Positions 21,615 through 35,400 of a stretch of DNA of 64,000 bases are shown here, piece after piece (position 1 is the stretch's first letter; the number at the start of each line of letters is the position of its first letter). The stretch covers positions 166,001 through 230,000 of the forward strand of contig CAHIKZ030001202.1 of NCBI GenBank assembly GCA_903632075.3, written 5' to 3'. The DNA is from Acanthosepion pharaonis. Its lineage: Eukaryota > Mollusca > Cephalopoda > Sepiida > Sepiidae. Under the pieces are notes generated by a model. That model ran no database searches and was not told the DNA's origin. It worked only from the letters and a program-made list of their open reading frames with translations. Position numbers and translations under genes: made by a program.

Positions 21615-24500
21615 TAAGCACCAAAAGCTCATGCTAACGAAAATGTTCCATTATGGTGTGAAATTGCCTGAAAAATGACAAAAGTTTGCGCTCGATTACT
21701 GTTTAGGATTTATCGGCAATGTAAGTTCAATCTCTTTTGCGTTGTCTGGTCATTATTACTTCCTACGTTTGCCTCGAGTTTTAATGCACAGAAGCTTACT
21801 TAATTAACAGCCTTTTTACTGCAATTTTTGCGAAAGTTATTTTAAAATGCTTTTTTTTTTTTTTTTTTTTATGAAGCTTTAAAGTTTAAATGAATAGTTT
21901 TTTTTAATTAGTATAAATTCCTTTTTTACAATTAAAAGTATTATTTCTTTGTAGAAGTGCAGCTTTATTAAATAATGAATTTCTTTTGTTAAATTGGTTT
22001 AAATTTGTTATAGAAACAATTGAAAGCTAAATAAATAATGTCATGGGTGAACCCTTTTTCAAAAAAAAAAAAAAGAAAGAAAAAAGGTGGACCATGTGCA
22101 CCTGTACAAATGAATAATATTTTGAAAGCATTTTTCTACCTTTTACAATGGCATAGGGTTTGTAATTAAATAAATGTTCCTTTTTTTTATATACCAAAAT
22201 TATTATATGTTTATTAAAACTTATAAGAGATTATTATAATAAAAACATTCTAAATTGTTACACAAAATCTTTGTTTCAATACTATACTTTTTCATCATGC
22301 TATGCTCTTTGTTTTTTTTGCGATCTTGTGGAGGTACTTAAGTTAACAGAAAAAAAAATTCAAAAAATTTTTTTATATTCAGCTAGCTTCTAAAAGAGGT
22401 CTACAGATAAAATTAAAAATGTGGAACATCTATATATGATGCTAATAATACTGAATAGATGGAAAAACATAGCAATATTTAAATTGAATAAACCAAATAA
22501 GGTAATTACAGAGGGTGGACCATTATATACTAATAAGATTATGGATATAAAATTGTAATATGTAATTGTTTTTTACAAAAAATTTTAACTACATTTTAAG
22601 GTAAAAGATAAACTGTGTCGGCAGTTAACTGTTAATTCACTCTTTGGTTTAACAGCTTTTTTGTTAGCAAATTTGATTATTTGAAATTTTTCCTGTAAAC
22701 ATAGGAAACACAGTCCATTTAAAGATTTACAAGTTCTAATTTTTTTTTAATATTTTTCATTTTACTGTAGGAGTTTTGTTAACTTCTTTTAATTTCCAAA
22801 AATATTTAGAAAGAGACGTCCTATTTCTGTACGCATTGTTGTTGAAAGATAATATATTTTGATACCACCTAGTTTTAAAGGAATGCTTGTTACTCCTGTT
22901 ATAAAATTTTTTAACTGTTGGATTTCCTATAGTAGAAATAGTAAACAAGGGAATCAGTTTAACACCTATTATGTAATGCACACTCATTAGGATTTCTACA
23001 AAAATTATCACCAAATTTCTCCCAAAATTATCATAAAAATTGTAAAATTCAAAAATTAAGGATTACGACGACATGTATAAATGTACATGTGAGTCCACTT
23101 TCTTTTCTTTTTAAAGATTCAAATCAAAAACTAGCGATTTAAATTCTGTAATATCCATCTTTGAAATCAAGTATAAGAATTATCCACTAAACATTGACTG
23201 AAGTTAAAAATGTCTGATTAAAAATCAAAATCCATTAATTCTTTAGAAAAATTTTTTTTTTCTTTGAAAAATATCTAAGTTTGCTATATATGAATTTAAT
23301 GAATAAAAATAAATAGATGAAATGTAAAAATTTATTGTAAAAGAATAATAGAAAATATAACATGGCAAAATCAAAAAGTATTGTTTTGTTGGTAAAGTTC
23401 TAGAACCAGCTCAGGAGGTGTGGGAGGGGATCCATAAAAAGAGGGGACATAACTCACATACACAAAAGTGAAAGTAATTTTGTTAATACACTTTTTCTGG
23501 ACTAAAAAATGTCCATTGATAAGAATTTAATTACTTTGCGGAATTTGTACTTGGTGGATTAAGAAGCTGTCATCCAAAGACATATTGAACAAGATTCTAT
23601 GATTATTAGTGAGGTTGGTCTGCTTAATGGGCTAAAAAAAAAAAATGATCTGTTGATTTTTTACTATAAAGAGAACCTTTTTTTAATTCATACTCAAACC
23701 AAAAAAAAAGCATTTCCTCAGAGAAGAAGGAAAAGCAAGCATCCGCAAAAATAAGAATATCTATCTGAATATATATTTTAAAAGAAATCAAAAAATGTAT
23801 TTGAAAATTAAAAACAAAGTTTTACAAATGATATATAAAATTTAATTTGCGAATTATGGCGCCAATTCTCTTAGACTTGTAACGTTTTGTTTAGGTCTGC
23901 CACTGGTTTCTATTTTTTTGGTACCTAATTATGTGAGATTTGTGAGAAGAAAGTAAATTAAAAGTTGGGAATGTAAACATTAAATAATGATAGACAACAA
24001 ACACAGAACATGTCTAGATTTTATGATTAGGCCATTAACATATGAATGACCTTGAGCTTTTTTATGATTCAGCTGTTTTTTTAATTTCTTTCATTTCTCC
24101 AAAGAGTCCTTTTTGAATGTTTAAGAGTGGGTAGCAGCTAACGGAGGGTAATTAAGGCCAAATTATAAAAGCTTTTTATAAACTGTTCTTTATTTGAGAT
24201 ACCTAAGGTAAGGTTTATGTTTTTAAAAACTGAGCACTTTTATTTTAGTTTTACTTCCATGCTAATAGATTCAATTTGAAATATAGCAAATTATTTGGCT
24301 TCTTGGAAATATCAAACTGAATTGAAATTGATTGGAATCATTTTTTACTAATAATCAGAAAAAATGTCAATATGAATGACTTTATAGATTTTACTGTAAA
24401 ACCTATATAAAAATTGTTAATACTGACAAATCTGTCAACACAATTCTTTTTTATTAAAAAGACCTTTCAATAAATAAAATATACTTATTTGAGAAAATTT
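21615..24500. other. AT-rich intergenic DNA, no gene
   Basis: Poly-A and poly-T runs abound. The segment near 22290-22345 (TTTTTCATCATG..., then GTGGAGGTAC) resembles 27370-27424 and 53020-53075, so it is part of a dispersed repeat. Confidence 0.5.
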
Positions 24501-24529
24501 ACCTGACTTAAAGTTCAATTTATCAATAC

Positions 24530-26900
24530 TGAAACAAATATTATTTTTAGTTTAAAATATTTCAGGAAAGCATAATAAAATAACACAGAGGTGGGTGTTA
24601 TTTATGGACAGTGATGTTTTTGAAATTTATATAATGAGCAACATAAACACCTTTTTTAATATATATATATTTTAACTACTCTGTAAATCTTAAAAATCTT
24701 AAACCTTTTAATTTTATTTTAGGTACTTTGGCTTTATAGTTTTACTTACAAAGACACTTGTTGAGGAAATGTTACTAATAAATTTTAAATTTACTCAAAT
24801 TACTGCTATTATTTTCTGATAATGTTGTGTATGGACAGATGTATTTTACAAACAAGGGCACTTTTCTACACACGATGAATTAAATTATTCATCCAAAACC
24901 TTTTTCATAAGATAATAAATAGTATCCATAATATATTTTATTCATAAAAACAATTAAAATTTTTTCTAAATAAATAATGTCTTAGTTTTTATTGCATATT
25001 TTTATTTTATGATTCTGAGCAGATTTCCTGTAACTGGGGGGTCCTGTTTTACAAGAAAAAAAAGAAATGACGATTTCTTTTATAAACATTGTAAACATTA
25101 TTAAACTGGTTAAAAAGTGTGTTCACATCAGGAGGTCACCAGTGTAGTGAGGTGGTAGGATAATTATTTTATTGGAAACGAGTATAGTGTATAAAATTAA
25201 AAAAGATATTTTTATTTATTTCATAGAGTGATGAGTGAGTCCTTTGGTGTTTGTTGTAGCAAAAATAGGGTGCAGATATTTGTAGCATCTGGAGAAATGC
25301 CCATTTTGGTCTGGTATTCGAGAGTTTGGGAAGTCAACACTTGATAGTAGTTTTAGTAATCTTAGAAATAGGTCAGTGTCAATCTACTGTGTTTTCCTTG
25401 GCCCTAAGCAGGGCAGAAATATCATTAGCAGATGACCACTTAATAGGTACCTGTACTAATTTTCAGTTCCTATGGTTTAATGAATTTTTAAAAAGGAAAA
25501 AGCTTTCTTGAAGCTTTCATTTTAACTTTAATTGAAAGCTAAACGATTAAATTTATTATTTCCAGTAAGCAAAATACTCTGGTGTATTTCAGACAGAAAT
25601 TATATTGATTGGAATTGATTTTTTTTTTTAATTTTTTCTAAAATAGCTGATTAGAGCCCTTTCTTAGTCATCTTTTATTGCAATGTAATTCTCTGTATTA
25701 AAAAAATCTTCCAAAAAATAAACTATACTTTTCTGAAACTTTATTTGAGGAATATTTGCTAATTTAAACTTATCGGCAAATTTAGTAAAATTCATATTAA
25801 CTTTTATTTTATATTATTTTTTCTCCGTGAACTTTCAAATGTTGATCCATTCATTTTCAAAGATTGTTGTGTCTAGTTACGCACTCACATTAATAAGCAA
25901 ACTTTATTGAAACAAGACAAGTTCAGTTAACCATTGATGACAATTCCAGAACAACGTAACTATAAACAATTTTTTTCTATCCTCTGCCAGCCACAATGAT
26001 GGAGAAAGCATTACCTCGAACCATCGCCAGTGAGACATACTGCAAGAGCCACTCCGTTAATTTAAAGTATAATTAATCTGATTTGAAACAAATATTACTT
26101 TAAATTTAAAATATCACAGAAGTGCATTGCATTTTTTTAACATATATTTAACTGTTTATTTAAGGTGTTGACATGTTGACAGCTTCAATGACAGATGGAA
26201 GTTTATCTCATGTTTTTCTATGGTGGATATATCTGTAAAAAATAATTGAGCAATATAATGTGAGTGTCTTTTTTTATATAATTTTTAAGTACTCGCTAAT
26301 CTTAAAAATTTAGGAAAATATTCTCCTTAATCTAATGTCTTATTGAATTTTAGAAAATCTAATGTCTTATTGAATTTTAGAAAATCTAATGTCTTATTGA
26401 ATTTTAGAAACTTTGGCTTTAAATTTACTCTAGTTATCACTCTTATTGTCTGATAATGTTGTGTATGGGCTACCATATCTCCAAAAATCAGCAGATTTAT
26501 ACACATACAAAAAATTCAAAATTCTTTTAAAAATATTGATGTTTGATGATTTGTATTAAGCTTTTTCATGTATGACTAGTAAATATAGATTTCACTAAAT
26601 ATTATCATCTGAAAGGGGGGAATTAATATAGAATTTTATAAAAAAAATTTTAAACTTAATAAATTTTTTAATAAAAATTTTAAAAAATTGAAACAATTCT
26701 TGTAAAAATTCATTATTTATCAAAAAAAAATTTTTTTTCTTAAGACAATAGTGTCCTTAATATATCTTATTTATAAGAGCAATTAAAATCTTTTCTAATT
26801 AAATGTTTTAGTTGTATTGCATTTTTATTTTACAATTCAGAACAGATTTTCAGTAAATGGTGTGTCTGTTTTACAAAGTGAAATTGATGATTTAACTTCT
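24530..26900. repeat. Old diverged tandem duplication, unit about 1.6-1.8 kb
   Basis: Blocks recur in order: GAAACAAATATTA at 24533 and 26086; TCTGATAATGTTGTGTATGG at about 24815 and 26449; AACAATTAAAAT...TTTTCTAA at about 24950 and 26780; CCTGT..., TGTTTTACAA at about 25045 and 26867. Identity is patchy and offsets vary from about 1555 to 1840 bp, so later insertions have changed the spacing. No coding content. Confidence 0.55.
26331..26411. repeat. 27 bp x 3 tandem repeat
   Basis: Unit TCTAATGTCTTATTGAATTT + TAGAAAA starts at 26331, 26358 and 26385, practically identical, so recent. Confidence 0.95.
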
Positions 26901-26959
26901 TTAAAGGAGTCTTGCTTTTAACTAATAATATAAATATTAATATTTAGATTTAAATTCTC

Positions 26960-27425
26960 AAAATTTTATAAAATTAAGTAAGTGGGCATATAACAGATGT
27001 AAAATATATATATATATATATATATAATATATATATAATTTTACAAATATTTTCTAAAAAAACATTTCTAAAATAATTTAATTCATTTGAGAATAAATCT
27101 TGAAAGTTTCATTAAAATCTGACAATTATTTGATTTTTGCAAGAATTTCCAAATCAATGCATTTTTTACCTCAAATAAGACATTAAAATTTCCTACACTA
27201 ATCATTAACTAATATTTGCCCCACCCCCTCTAATGCAAGATAAACTAGATTTTTAACCAAAATTTTTGAACGTGGTAGAAAAGGATGAAAAAATTTAATT
27301 AAAAAATACTTTGGTCTTTCGTATTAATAATAACAAAGATTTTGATAAAACTTTATTTTTATCAAATTTGAAGCATTTTTTCATCATGGTATTCTCTTTT
27401 TTTCAGCAAATTAGTGGAGGTACAT
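26960..27425. repeat. Dispersed AT-rich repeat, copy 1
   Basis: Shares ordered blocks with 50700-50900 (GAAAGTTTCATTAAAATC, ATTTGATTTTTGCAAGAATT) and with 52885-53075 (TTTTTAACC.AAATTTT, TGGTCTTTC, TTCAGC.AATTA.TGGAGGTAC). The class is unknown. Confidence 0.65.
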
Positions 27426-27660
27426 ATATATGTGATTTAAAAGATTGATTTTCTTTTTTTAACTTCCTGTTTGTAACTAAACACAATGCTTAAGTAATAT
27501 CTACTTCCAAAAACTTCCAAAAAATTTTTTTTTAATTTTATATCATAATTACTGCATTGTCTATCATATTTTTTAAAAGTAAAACTTTTTTTAAAATTTT
27601 TATTTTGCAGTATGTCATTTGAACACAATATTCAAAAATATATATATTTTTTTTTCTCCC

Positions 27661-27698
27661 CTCCTCAGTTCCTACTGATTGGTCACTTTGCTGTCGCC
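27661..27698 (+). promoter_or_regulatory. MPST: Possible 5'-UTR splice acceptor and start context of the sulfurtransferase gene
   Basis: A T/C-rich tract ends in CTCCTCAG at 27661-27668, a good acceptor. The following 30 nt run into GTCGCCATGA, a favourable start context at 27699. A non-coding first exon farther upstream is therefore likely, but I could not identify it. Confidence 0.45.
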
Positions 27699-27844
27699 AT
27701 GACAATTGGCACCCTTGGGACACTTGTTTCTGTCAACTGGCTGAGGAACATAAGTTTGTCACAAGCTGCTTATAAACTTCGAGTATTGGATGTTTCCTGG
27801 GTGCGACTGAAGCCTGGTGAAGGGTATAAACAGTTTTATTTAAA
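27699..27844 (+). CDS. MPST: Sulfurtransferase coding exon 1
   Basis: Starts at ATG 27699 and ends in phase 2 at a GTGAGA donor (27845). Encodes TLVSVNWLRN, which aligns with the LVSAQWVAEAL start of human MPST, then LRVLDVSW. No obvious mitochondrial presequence is encoded downstream of this ATG. Confidence 0.87.
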
Positions 27845-30800
27845 GTGAGAAAGTTATTTGGCATTTTTTAAAATAACTTCTTAGATATGCATTGTTTGAT
27901 TTTCTGATGCTGAGTTTTGTCACAATTCAAGAAAGTATTTGAATACATATCCTCATCTCTGCTTTGACCTTTCTTTTTTAGTTGCTATCACCTCAAGCAA
28001 GGCAATAAAGCCACTAAGATACAAGGGTTACTTGAATGATAGAAGAATTAGAAACAGAAACATTAGTAATGAGGAGAAAGAAAAGAGCAATCAGGAGGAC
28101 AGTAGATAATGATTGACATTGCATTTAAATTTTTGCAGATTGAAGTTGACTGGAAAGTATGGAGCTGGGAGGAGGTTTCAAAAGCGAGAAGGGCCAAAGA
28201 AGAAACACTTAGCCTAGAACTTATGGTTACATTGCGCTAGGTCAATTGATGAGATCTCAACTCCAGTCTAGTATTGCATTTAAATTCATGAAGTACCGTA
28301 GTGAAGAGCTTGTCAGAACAATTACCATGAAAGTATTTATAAAAAAAAGGCACAGAGAAGCAACCTTACAGCAGTGGACAAGTGACTGAAGTCAAGCTGC
28401 CAGATCAGGACCGATAATATTGCTGATTCTTCTTTGGATCTTATCAAGGGGGCCAAGGTAAATAGTTGGGGAAATGGATTTATATGTGGTAGCAATGTGA
28501 TCACAATCAGGAGAGAAAACGTGTCTATTATGGCAACAGTGAACCAACTTTCTTAGCAGTTGACCTAGTAATATAGTTTTTCTTTGCTTATCTTTTTCAT
28601 TTCTCCACTCCCCCCTCCCCTCATCTCTAGTCAAACAACAAAAATTCCACAGGCAATTTTCTGAAATTGACAGATACAAGCTTCTCAACCAAAAATATAT
28701 ATGATGATGATGATGTTAGTCTGAATATTTATTCAAGTGACAAAAATATTTTTGGGATCTTGCTAATTTTAGTTTGTTTACTTCGTATTTACAGATTGTG
28801 ATATCTATCAGAGAGATGAAATTTTAATTTTTCTTATTACATTATTCCAAAATTTTAATGTCAGCAACTGAGCACAAATAGTTATTAATTAAAAAAAATA
28901 GTAATAAATGTCTAATATTATCCACAACTACATGTACAAGAATGTCGTTTTTGATAAGTTTTGAGAATAATTGTAAATACGTAAAAAGTGCGTATATTAT
29001 CGAAAATTAATTTTCCACAATATAGCTATTTGTGTTATGTTATAATGCTTATTACCTAAACAATAATAATACTGAATAATTTTGTTTAAAACGTTAAAGT
29101 ATATTTAATCACATCTCCCTAACAGCTGTTGTGATCTGTTTTAATAAAAGAAATTAAAAATTATAAGCTAATTCATACAGGCACTTATCATCTTGTCACT
29201 TTTACAACTCTGTAATCACAGCTTATTTCTGTGTTTGCCCCATTTTTCTTATATTTAAATGGATGAAACAAGCAGAAGCAGCATCACAAAGGCCAATTAT
29301 GACAGGATCTGAAGAAGGCTAAAGGGTACAGTTGAAATGTTGTGACCATAAAAACAATTATGGTCAAGATAACACTTTGAATTTTCTATTCTTTTCCCCT
29401 TTTTTTTTTTTTTTAAAGGCCATGTCACATGAGAGTGTAGATAATCATGGCTCTCTGCAAGTTCCTTTTCTTTCATTATCTGTAACTTGCCATGCCAGGT
29501 CCATCTACAAGTGCTACTGGTATTATGTAACCAAGTACTTCCTGCCATCATTAGAAACTAAACTGGTGAATAGGATACTTAGATATACAGCAAGATTTAA
29601 AATAAAACCTGAGAAAAGGCAAATGAATTTCTTTGTAAGATTAAGTCATCTAGAACAATGGGGTTTCATAGATATTTATGTAACCAGAGCAGTGATGAAA
29701 CAGCATTGCTAGAGATTCCTAGACTGAAGAAAGTTTCCCCCAGATGGGAAGCAACAGTCCATGACCAAGGCAAGCCATCAAGTTGGAGGACATCAGCTGT
29801 GGTGTGATCTGGGGAGGGATGGGTTCCACCAGGTCTAGCTGTCCAAGACACATGCTACACATGACTGAATACCCCTCTGATATGGGGTGAGAACTGGTCA
29901 GGTGCTCAGCTATTCATCAAACCTTCAACCACACCCAGTCATGTGTAGATGATATAAATGACAGTGGCTCGGAACAAGAATTTTGAAAGCCGTGTAAAAA
30001 TCCCATACAGTTTCATTACATTCACTTACACTTAGATACCTTCGGAAAAGGTATTCATCCCTCTCTTCCTCTCTAGCTATGTGTTAGTAGTTGAACTTGT
30101 ATCTAGAAAAACAAAAAATTGTATCAAAAATATTAATATTCACACTGGAAAAAACATTCTCGTAATCCAAAATGCTTCGGCTTTAAATAACTTACAAAGT
30201 GTTAAACAAATAAATCAATTGCTACACAAACTGGGTACAAACATGTCTTGTCTAATTTCTGCCTCACAAGAAATCGCATCTGCACTACAAATGATTTTAG
30301 CTTTGAAATCAGCAAAAGAAGTTTTTGCTGAAATTCTACCAGAATAAATACGATGAGCAAACTCTCCAGCATTTATTACTGTGTCTCACCAAATGAGCAA
30401 TGGATCCTGAACACAACTTCCTGATTTGTTGTTAATGCACATATGCAGATGAGACAGATTAAACCACATGAAGTGCATTTCTGCACATAGCCAAAAAAAT
30501 CCCAGGTTTCTTTAAAAAGAAAACAATGAAAGCTACAAAATTTATTGCTACAAAGCTCCAGACAGTATAAAAGACACAATGATAGAATCCAATTTTAACA
30601 ATGTTCCCAGCTTGTTTGCAGATGTAACCAACTCTTAATTGTTGTTGTTCCCAGGTCCACCCTGACCCTGGGTGGTAGCACCTGTTAGGGTCCCAGTTAT
30701 GAGTAAATAGGGAACCACCAAACAAAAACAAAACACTATGAAAGTATAAAAATACATTTTTATAGTAAAAATACCAGCAATACATTTTTATATAAAAAAT

Positions 30801-32373
30801 CTACCAACAATAGAATTTTAAAACAAAATGACCAACAATAGCTATTTATAGTAAAATGACCAACAGTACATTTTATAGTAAAATGACCAACAGTACATTT
30901 TATCTGTAGTCGAAAGTATACAATTGCATTCAAGATAAAAGCCATAAAATTGTGTTCAAAATATTTAGATTTTAGCATTAAATAACCCATAGCAGTGGAT
31001 ATGCTGCTAAACAAAATCAACCAACCAACATGAAAGAACTTTTTCATAATATTAATCCTTATAATATCTTACAATTTCTTAAAGAAATTAAACCATATTC
31101 CAAAATATAACTTTAACAAAACTACAACATAAAACTCGTCTAGCAATTATGTCCATGCAAACATGCACATGTACAAAAGCTGAGTATCATCTACCATATA
31201 TTCAATTGTGAAAGCAGAATAACGTATATTTGTATTCAAAGCTCCCAAGAAAATTAAATTTTGGCATTCAATGACCCATAAGGTATTGATGTGCCATTAA
31301 ATAAATTAACGTTGCATTTCAATTCTCAACCTTGTCAGTGTGCACCAAAATCTGGGAATGGGCCCACTGCATGCTCACAAGTTAACATGATGAAAGATAA
31401 ACACCACATGAATAAATAAGATCATGAACCCTGTTTCCCATATTATAAAATAGGTATTTTATTCAGGGTTTCACCTGCTTGTCTGGTTGGGTAGGTGATA
31501 CTTTTGGGACAACAACTTCTGCTATGTCAGCACTCACAACCCCCCACCCCCCTCCCAACTCCTCATCAATCTACTCATCCCGACGTGGTTGCCAGCAATA
31601 AAAATGTTTTGTGACCCATATGATATGGGTTCATTAATGATAAAGTACAACTCAAGACTTCAATATTAAAAAAAAACAGTATTTAATGACAAACTGCAAA
31701 TAAATACGTAACACAAACAAAAGAAGTAAGAGTCAATGAAGCTTATTAACAAATCATGTGAATAACTTCTTAGTAGTGTAGCTCTGCTTAATGTTCAAAA
31801 GTCACTCAACTGATAAGCAACTTGTAATCAACTAATCATCGACAACAGTCCAGCCAATAGTCAACTTATAAGCCACCAATAGTGAACTCATAATTCATTA
31901 CAGTAAGTAACCTGAAACCTCTATTTATACAACCTGGTCGGAAAAATATATTCATAAGTCCAGAGTGTCAATCTCAAAACTTTTGGTGTCAGTAGTTCTC
32001 ATTTTCTTCCTATATGATAAAATGGAAGCTTCAAAACTGCAAGATAGGCATGTCTGACTCTCGTCAAGCGCACCGAGAACTCTCCCTGATCCCAAGCATA
32101 ACTCTTAATATAGACCAGCACCAACTGCATCTTCCCTATTTCCAGTTTTGTTGCTATCTACTCTTTTACTTCCCTTCCCTTCACTTAAAATATATGCCGC
32201 TTAGAAGAGCGAACTTCAAAAGGAACAAGTCGCTAATCCATCAAACAGAGACATTCAAAATCAAAATAAAACCACCTCTTCCTTTTCTACATGGGTCTGT
32301 AAAGTATCACAAAATGATTCCTTAGTACATGTTGGTAAGGATCTGAAAGTCGGATTATACTAAACTGCTGGAG

Positions 32374-32405
<32 letters not shown>

Positions 32406-35400
32406 ATATATATATAAAATTGTGTATTTTGGCAGCAATTCCTCTTTTATACAAATTTAATTAAAAACACTAACAAGGTACTGCGGTTAAGTTTTTTATT
32501 TAATTTTTCTTGTGTTCTTACAGAATTTATGTCCTGAAAAGAAAAAAATTAAACTACGAGAAAAATTAAATAAAAAATTAACCACAGTACCTTGTCAATT
32601 GTTTTTGATGAAACTTATATATATCATTATTAAAAGTTGGCTCACATAGTACCAAGGTGAAAGAATTGACAATTTTACAATATCTTTGTTATTGCCAGTA
32701 TTTACTATTGACCAAGATAGGCTTCTTATTGGGCTCATCTGACTCAGTCCCATTCTGTCTTGAAGCTGGAACCCTACATTGATTTATCCGAATTTGCTCT
32801 TGTGTGTCAACACTAATTCTTAGCCTTACTATCATTGATTTGTCTTGCATATATTGTTTGCTTATTTATTATTATTTTTTGCCTTTTCTTTTTCTTTGCT
32901 TGCTATTTTGTTTGTTACAAACTTTGTCAATTCTCTTTGTTGGAGAGTTCTGTCATTTACGTTTAACCTCGACCACTTACTCTACGACATTATACCTCAC
33001 GATTCATATTCACCAAAAGTAGTCATGTACACTAACTGCCTAGTAGTAATTAGTAGCATAAAAGGAAAAAAAAAATAGTTTCAATTGTTCCTGGTAAATT
33101 TCTTATGAAAATTGGAATATTTTTAAGTAAAAAAATTGTTCTGTAATATTACTTTCTTGTTCAGACATTAATAATAATTTATTTGTGTTTGGATAATAAT
33201 AATAATAATAAAAGAACACTTATAATATTACACTGAACAATTGTTATTCTTCTTCTATGTGCTGTCTCTCCTCAGGATTTGGACAATTATGGATCTCCAC
33301 ACTTTCCTGTCTTTTGTAGCCTTTAGTAAAGTTTGTCCTTTCACTATCTCCTAACCCCTATTCTACAATCTCGTTAGGCAGGAGTTATGCACTGCTTTCC
33401 TTGGTCCCTTTCGTCTTTAATATGTCCCGTTGAGTGTTAAATTTTCTTCCAAGTTTTCTTTCTTTATTCTGTACCCTCAAAATTTCAAGTGTCGCTTCCT
33501 GATGTTAAATATAATTGTCTGTTTTGGTTCCATTTTCTCTAAAACTTTGTCATTGTTCACATGTTCAGTCCATGGTATTCTCAGTATATTTCAGAACCAC
33601 ATTTCTATTGCTTCAAGTCTCTCTCTCTCTCTCTGTTTTATCTCTCACTCTCCTTTATTTCTCTGGGTTTTTTTTCACTCTCTCCTTCATTTTTTTTTTC
33701 TGTCTCTCTCATTCAATGTTTTTCTCTCTCTCTCCTTCATTGTTTTTTTTCTCTTTCTCACCTTCATTGTTTTTTTTTCTCTTTCTCACCTTCATTGTTT
33801 TTTTTCTCTTTCTCACCTTCATTGTTTTTTTTTCTCTTTCTCACCTTCATTGTTTTTTTTCTCTTTCTCACCTTCATTGTTTTTTTTCTCTTTCTCACCT
33901 TCATTGTTTTTTTTCTCTTTCTCTCCTTCATTGATTTTTTCCCTCACTCCTTCATTGTTTTTTTCCCTCACTCCTTCATTGTTTTTTCCATCTCTCCTTC
34001 ATTGTTTTTTCTCTCTCTCTCCTTCATTGTTTTTTTCACTCTCTCAAATTCATTGTTTTTTCTCTCTCTCTCTCCTTCATTGATTTTTTTCTCTCTCTCC
34101 TTCATTGATTTCTCTCTCTCCTTCATTGTTTTTTCTCTCTCTCTCTCCTTCATTGTTTTTTTTTCACTCTCTCCTTCATTGTTTTTTTTTCACTCTCTCC
34201 TTCATTGTTTTTTTTTCACTCTCTCCTTCATTGTTTTTTTTTCACTCTCTCCTTCATTGTTTTTTTTCACTCTCTCCTACATTGTTTTTTTTTCACTCTC
34301 TCCTTCATTGTTTTTTGTCTCTCTCCCTATCCTTCATTGTTTTTTGTCTCTCTCTCTCTCCTTTATTGTTTGTCTCTCTCTCTCTCTCCCTATCCTTCAT
34401 TGTTTTTTGTCTCTCTCTCTCTCCTTTATTGTTTGTCTCTCTCTCTCTCTCTCTCCTTTATTGTTTGTCTCTCTCTCTCTCTCTCCTTCATTGTTTTTGT
34501 CTCTCTCTCTCTTTCCTTCATTTTTTTTTCTCTCTCTCTCCTTCATTGTTTTTTTCTCTCTCTCTCCTTCATTGTTTTTTTCTCTCTCTCTCCTTCATTG
34601 TTTTTTTTTCTCTCTCTCCTTCATTGTTTTTTTTTCTCTCTCTCTCCTTCATTGTTTTTTTTCTCTCTCTCTTTCCTTCATTGTTTTTTTTCTCTCTCTC
34701 TCCTTCATTGTTTTTTTTCTCTCTCTCTCCTTCATTGTTTTTTTTCTCTCTCTCTCCTTCATTGTTTTTTTTCTCTCTCTCTCCTTCATTGTTTTTTTTC
34801 TCTCTCTCTCTCTCCTTCATTGTTTTTTGTCTCTCTCTCTCTCCTTCATTGTTTTTTGTCTCTCTCTCTCTCTCCTTCATTGTTTTTTGTCTCTCTCTCT
34901 CTCTCCTTCATTGTTTTTTTGTCTCTCTCTCTCTCCTTCATTGTTTTTTGTCTCTCTCTCTCTCTCCTTCATTCATTTTTTTTGTCTCTCTCTCTCTCCT
35001 TCATTGTTTTTTGTCTCTCTCTCTCTCTCCTTCATTGTTTTTTGTCTCTCTCTCTCTCTCCTTCATTGTTTTTTGTCTCTCTCTCTCTCTCCTTCATTGT
35101 TTTTTGTCTCTCTCTCTCCTTCATTGTTTTTTGTCTCTCTCTCTCTCTCCTTCATTGTTTTTGTCTCTCTCTCTCTCTCTCTCCTTCATTGTTTTTGTCT
35201 CTCTCTCTCTCTTCATTCATTTTTTTTGTCTCTCTCTCTCCTTCATTGTTTTTTCTCTCTCTCTCTCTCCTTCATTGTTTTTGTCTCTCTCTCTCTCCTT
35301 CATTGTTTTTTCTCTCTCTCTCTCTCCTTCATTGTTTTTTTCTCTCTCTCTCTCCTTCATTGTTTTTTTCTCTCTCTCTCTCCTTCATTGTTTTTTTCTC

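Larger units (their letters stand above)
28700..32440. other. Intron 1, no gene seen
   Basis: Holds a degenerate repeat at 30750-30903 and a (ATCT)n run at 32376-32404. Short frames near 29350-29700 and 30081-30347 lack recognised homology. Confidence 0.45.

Noticed and set aside
29332..29712. 126-codon + frame
   Set aside because: No recognisable domain, low-complexity Phe run from a poly-T, inside intron 1.
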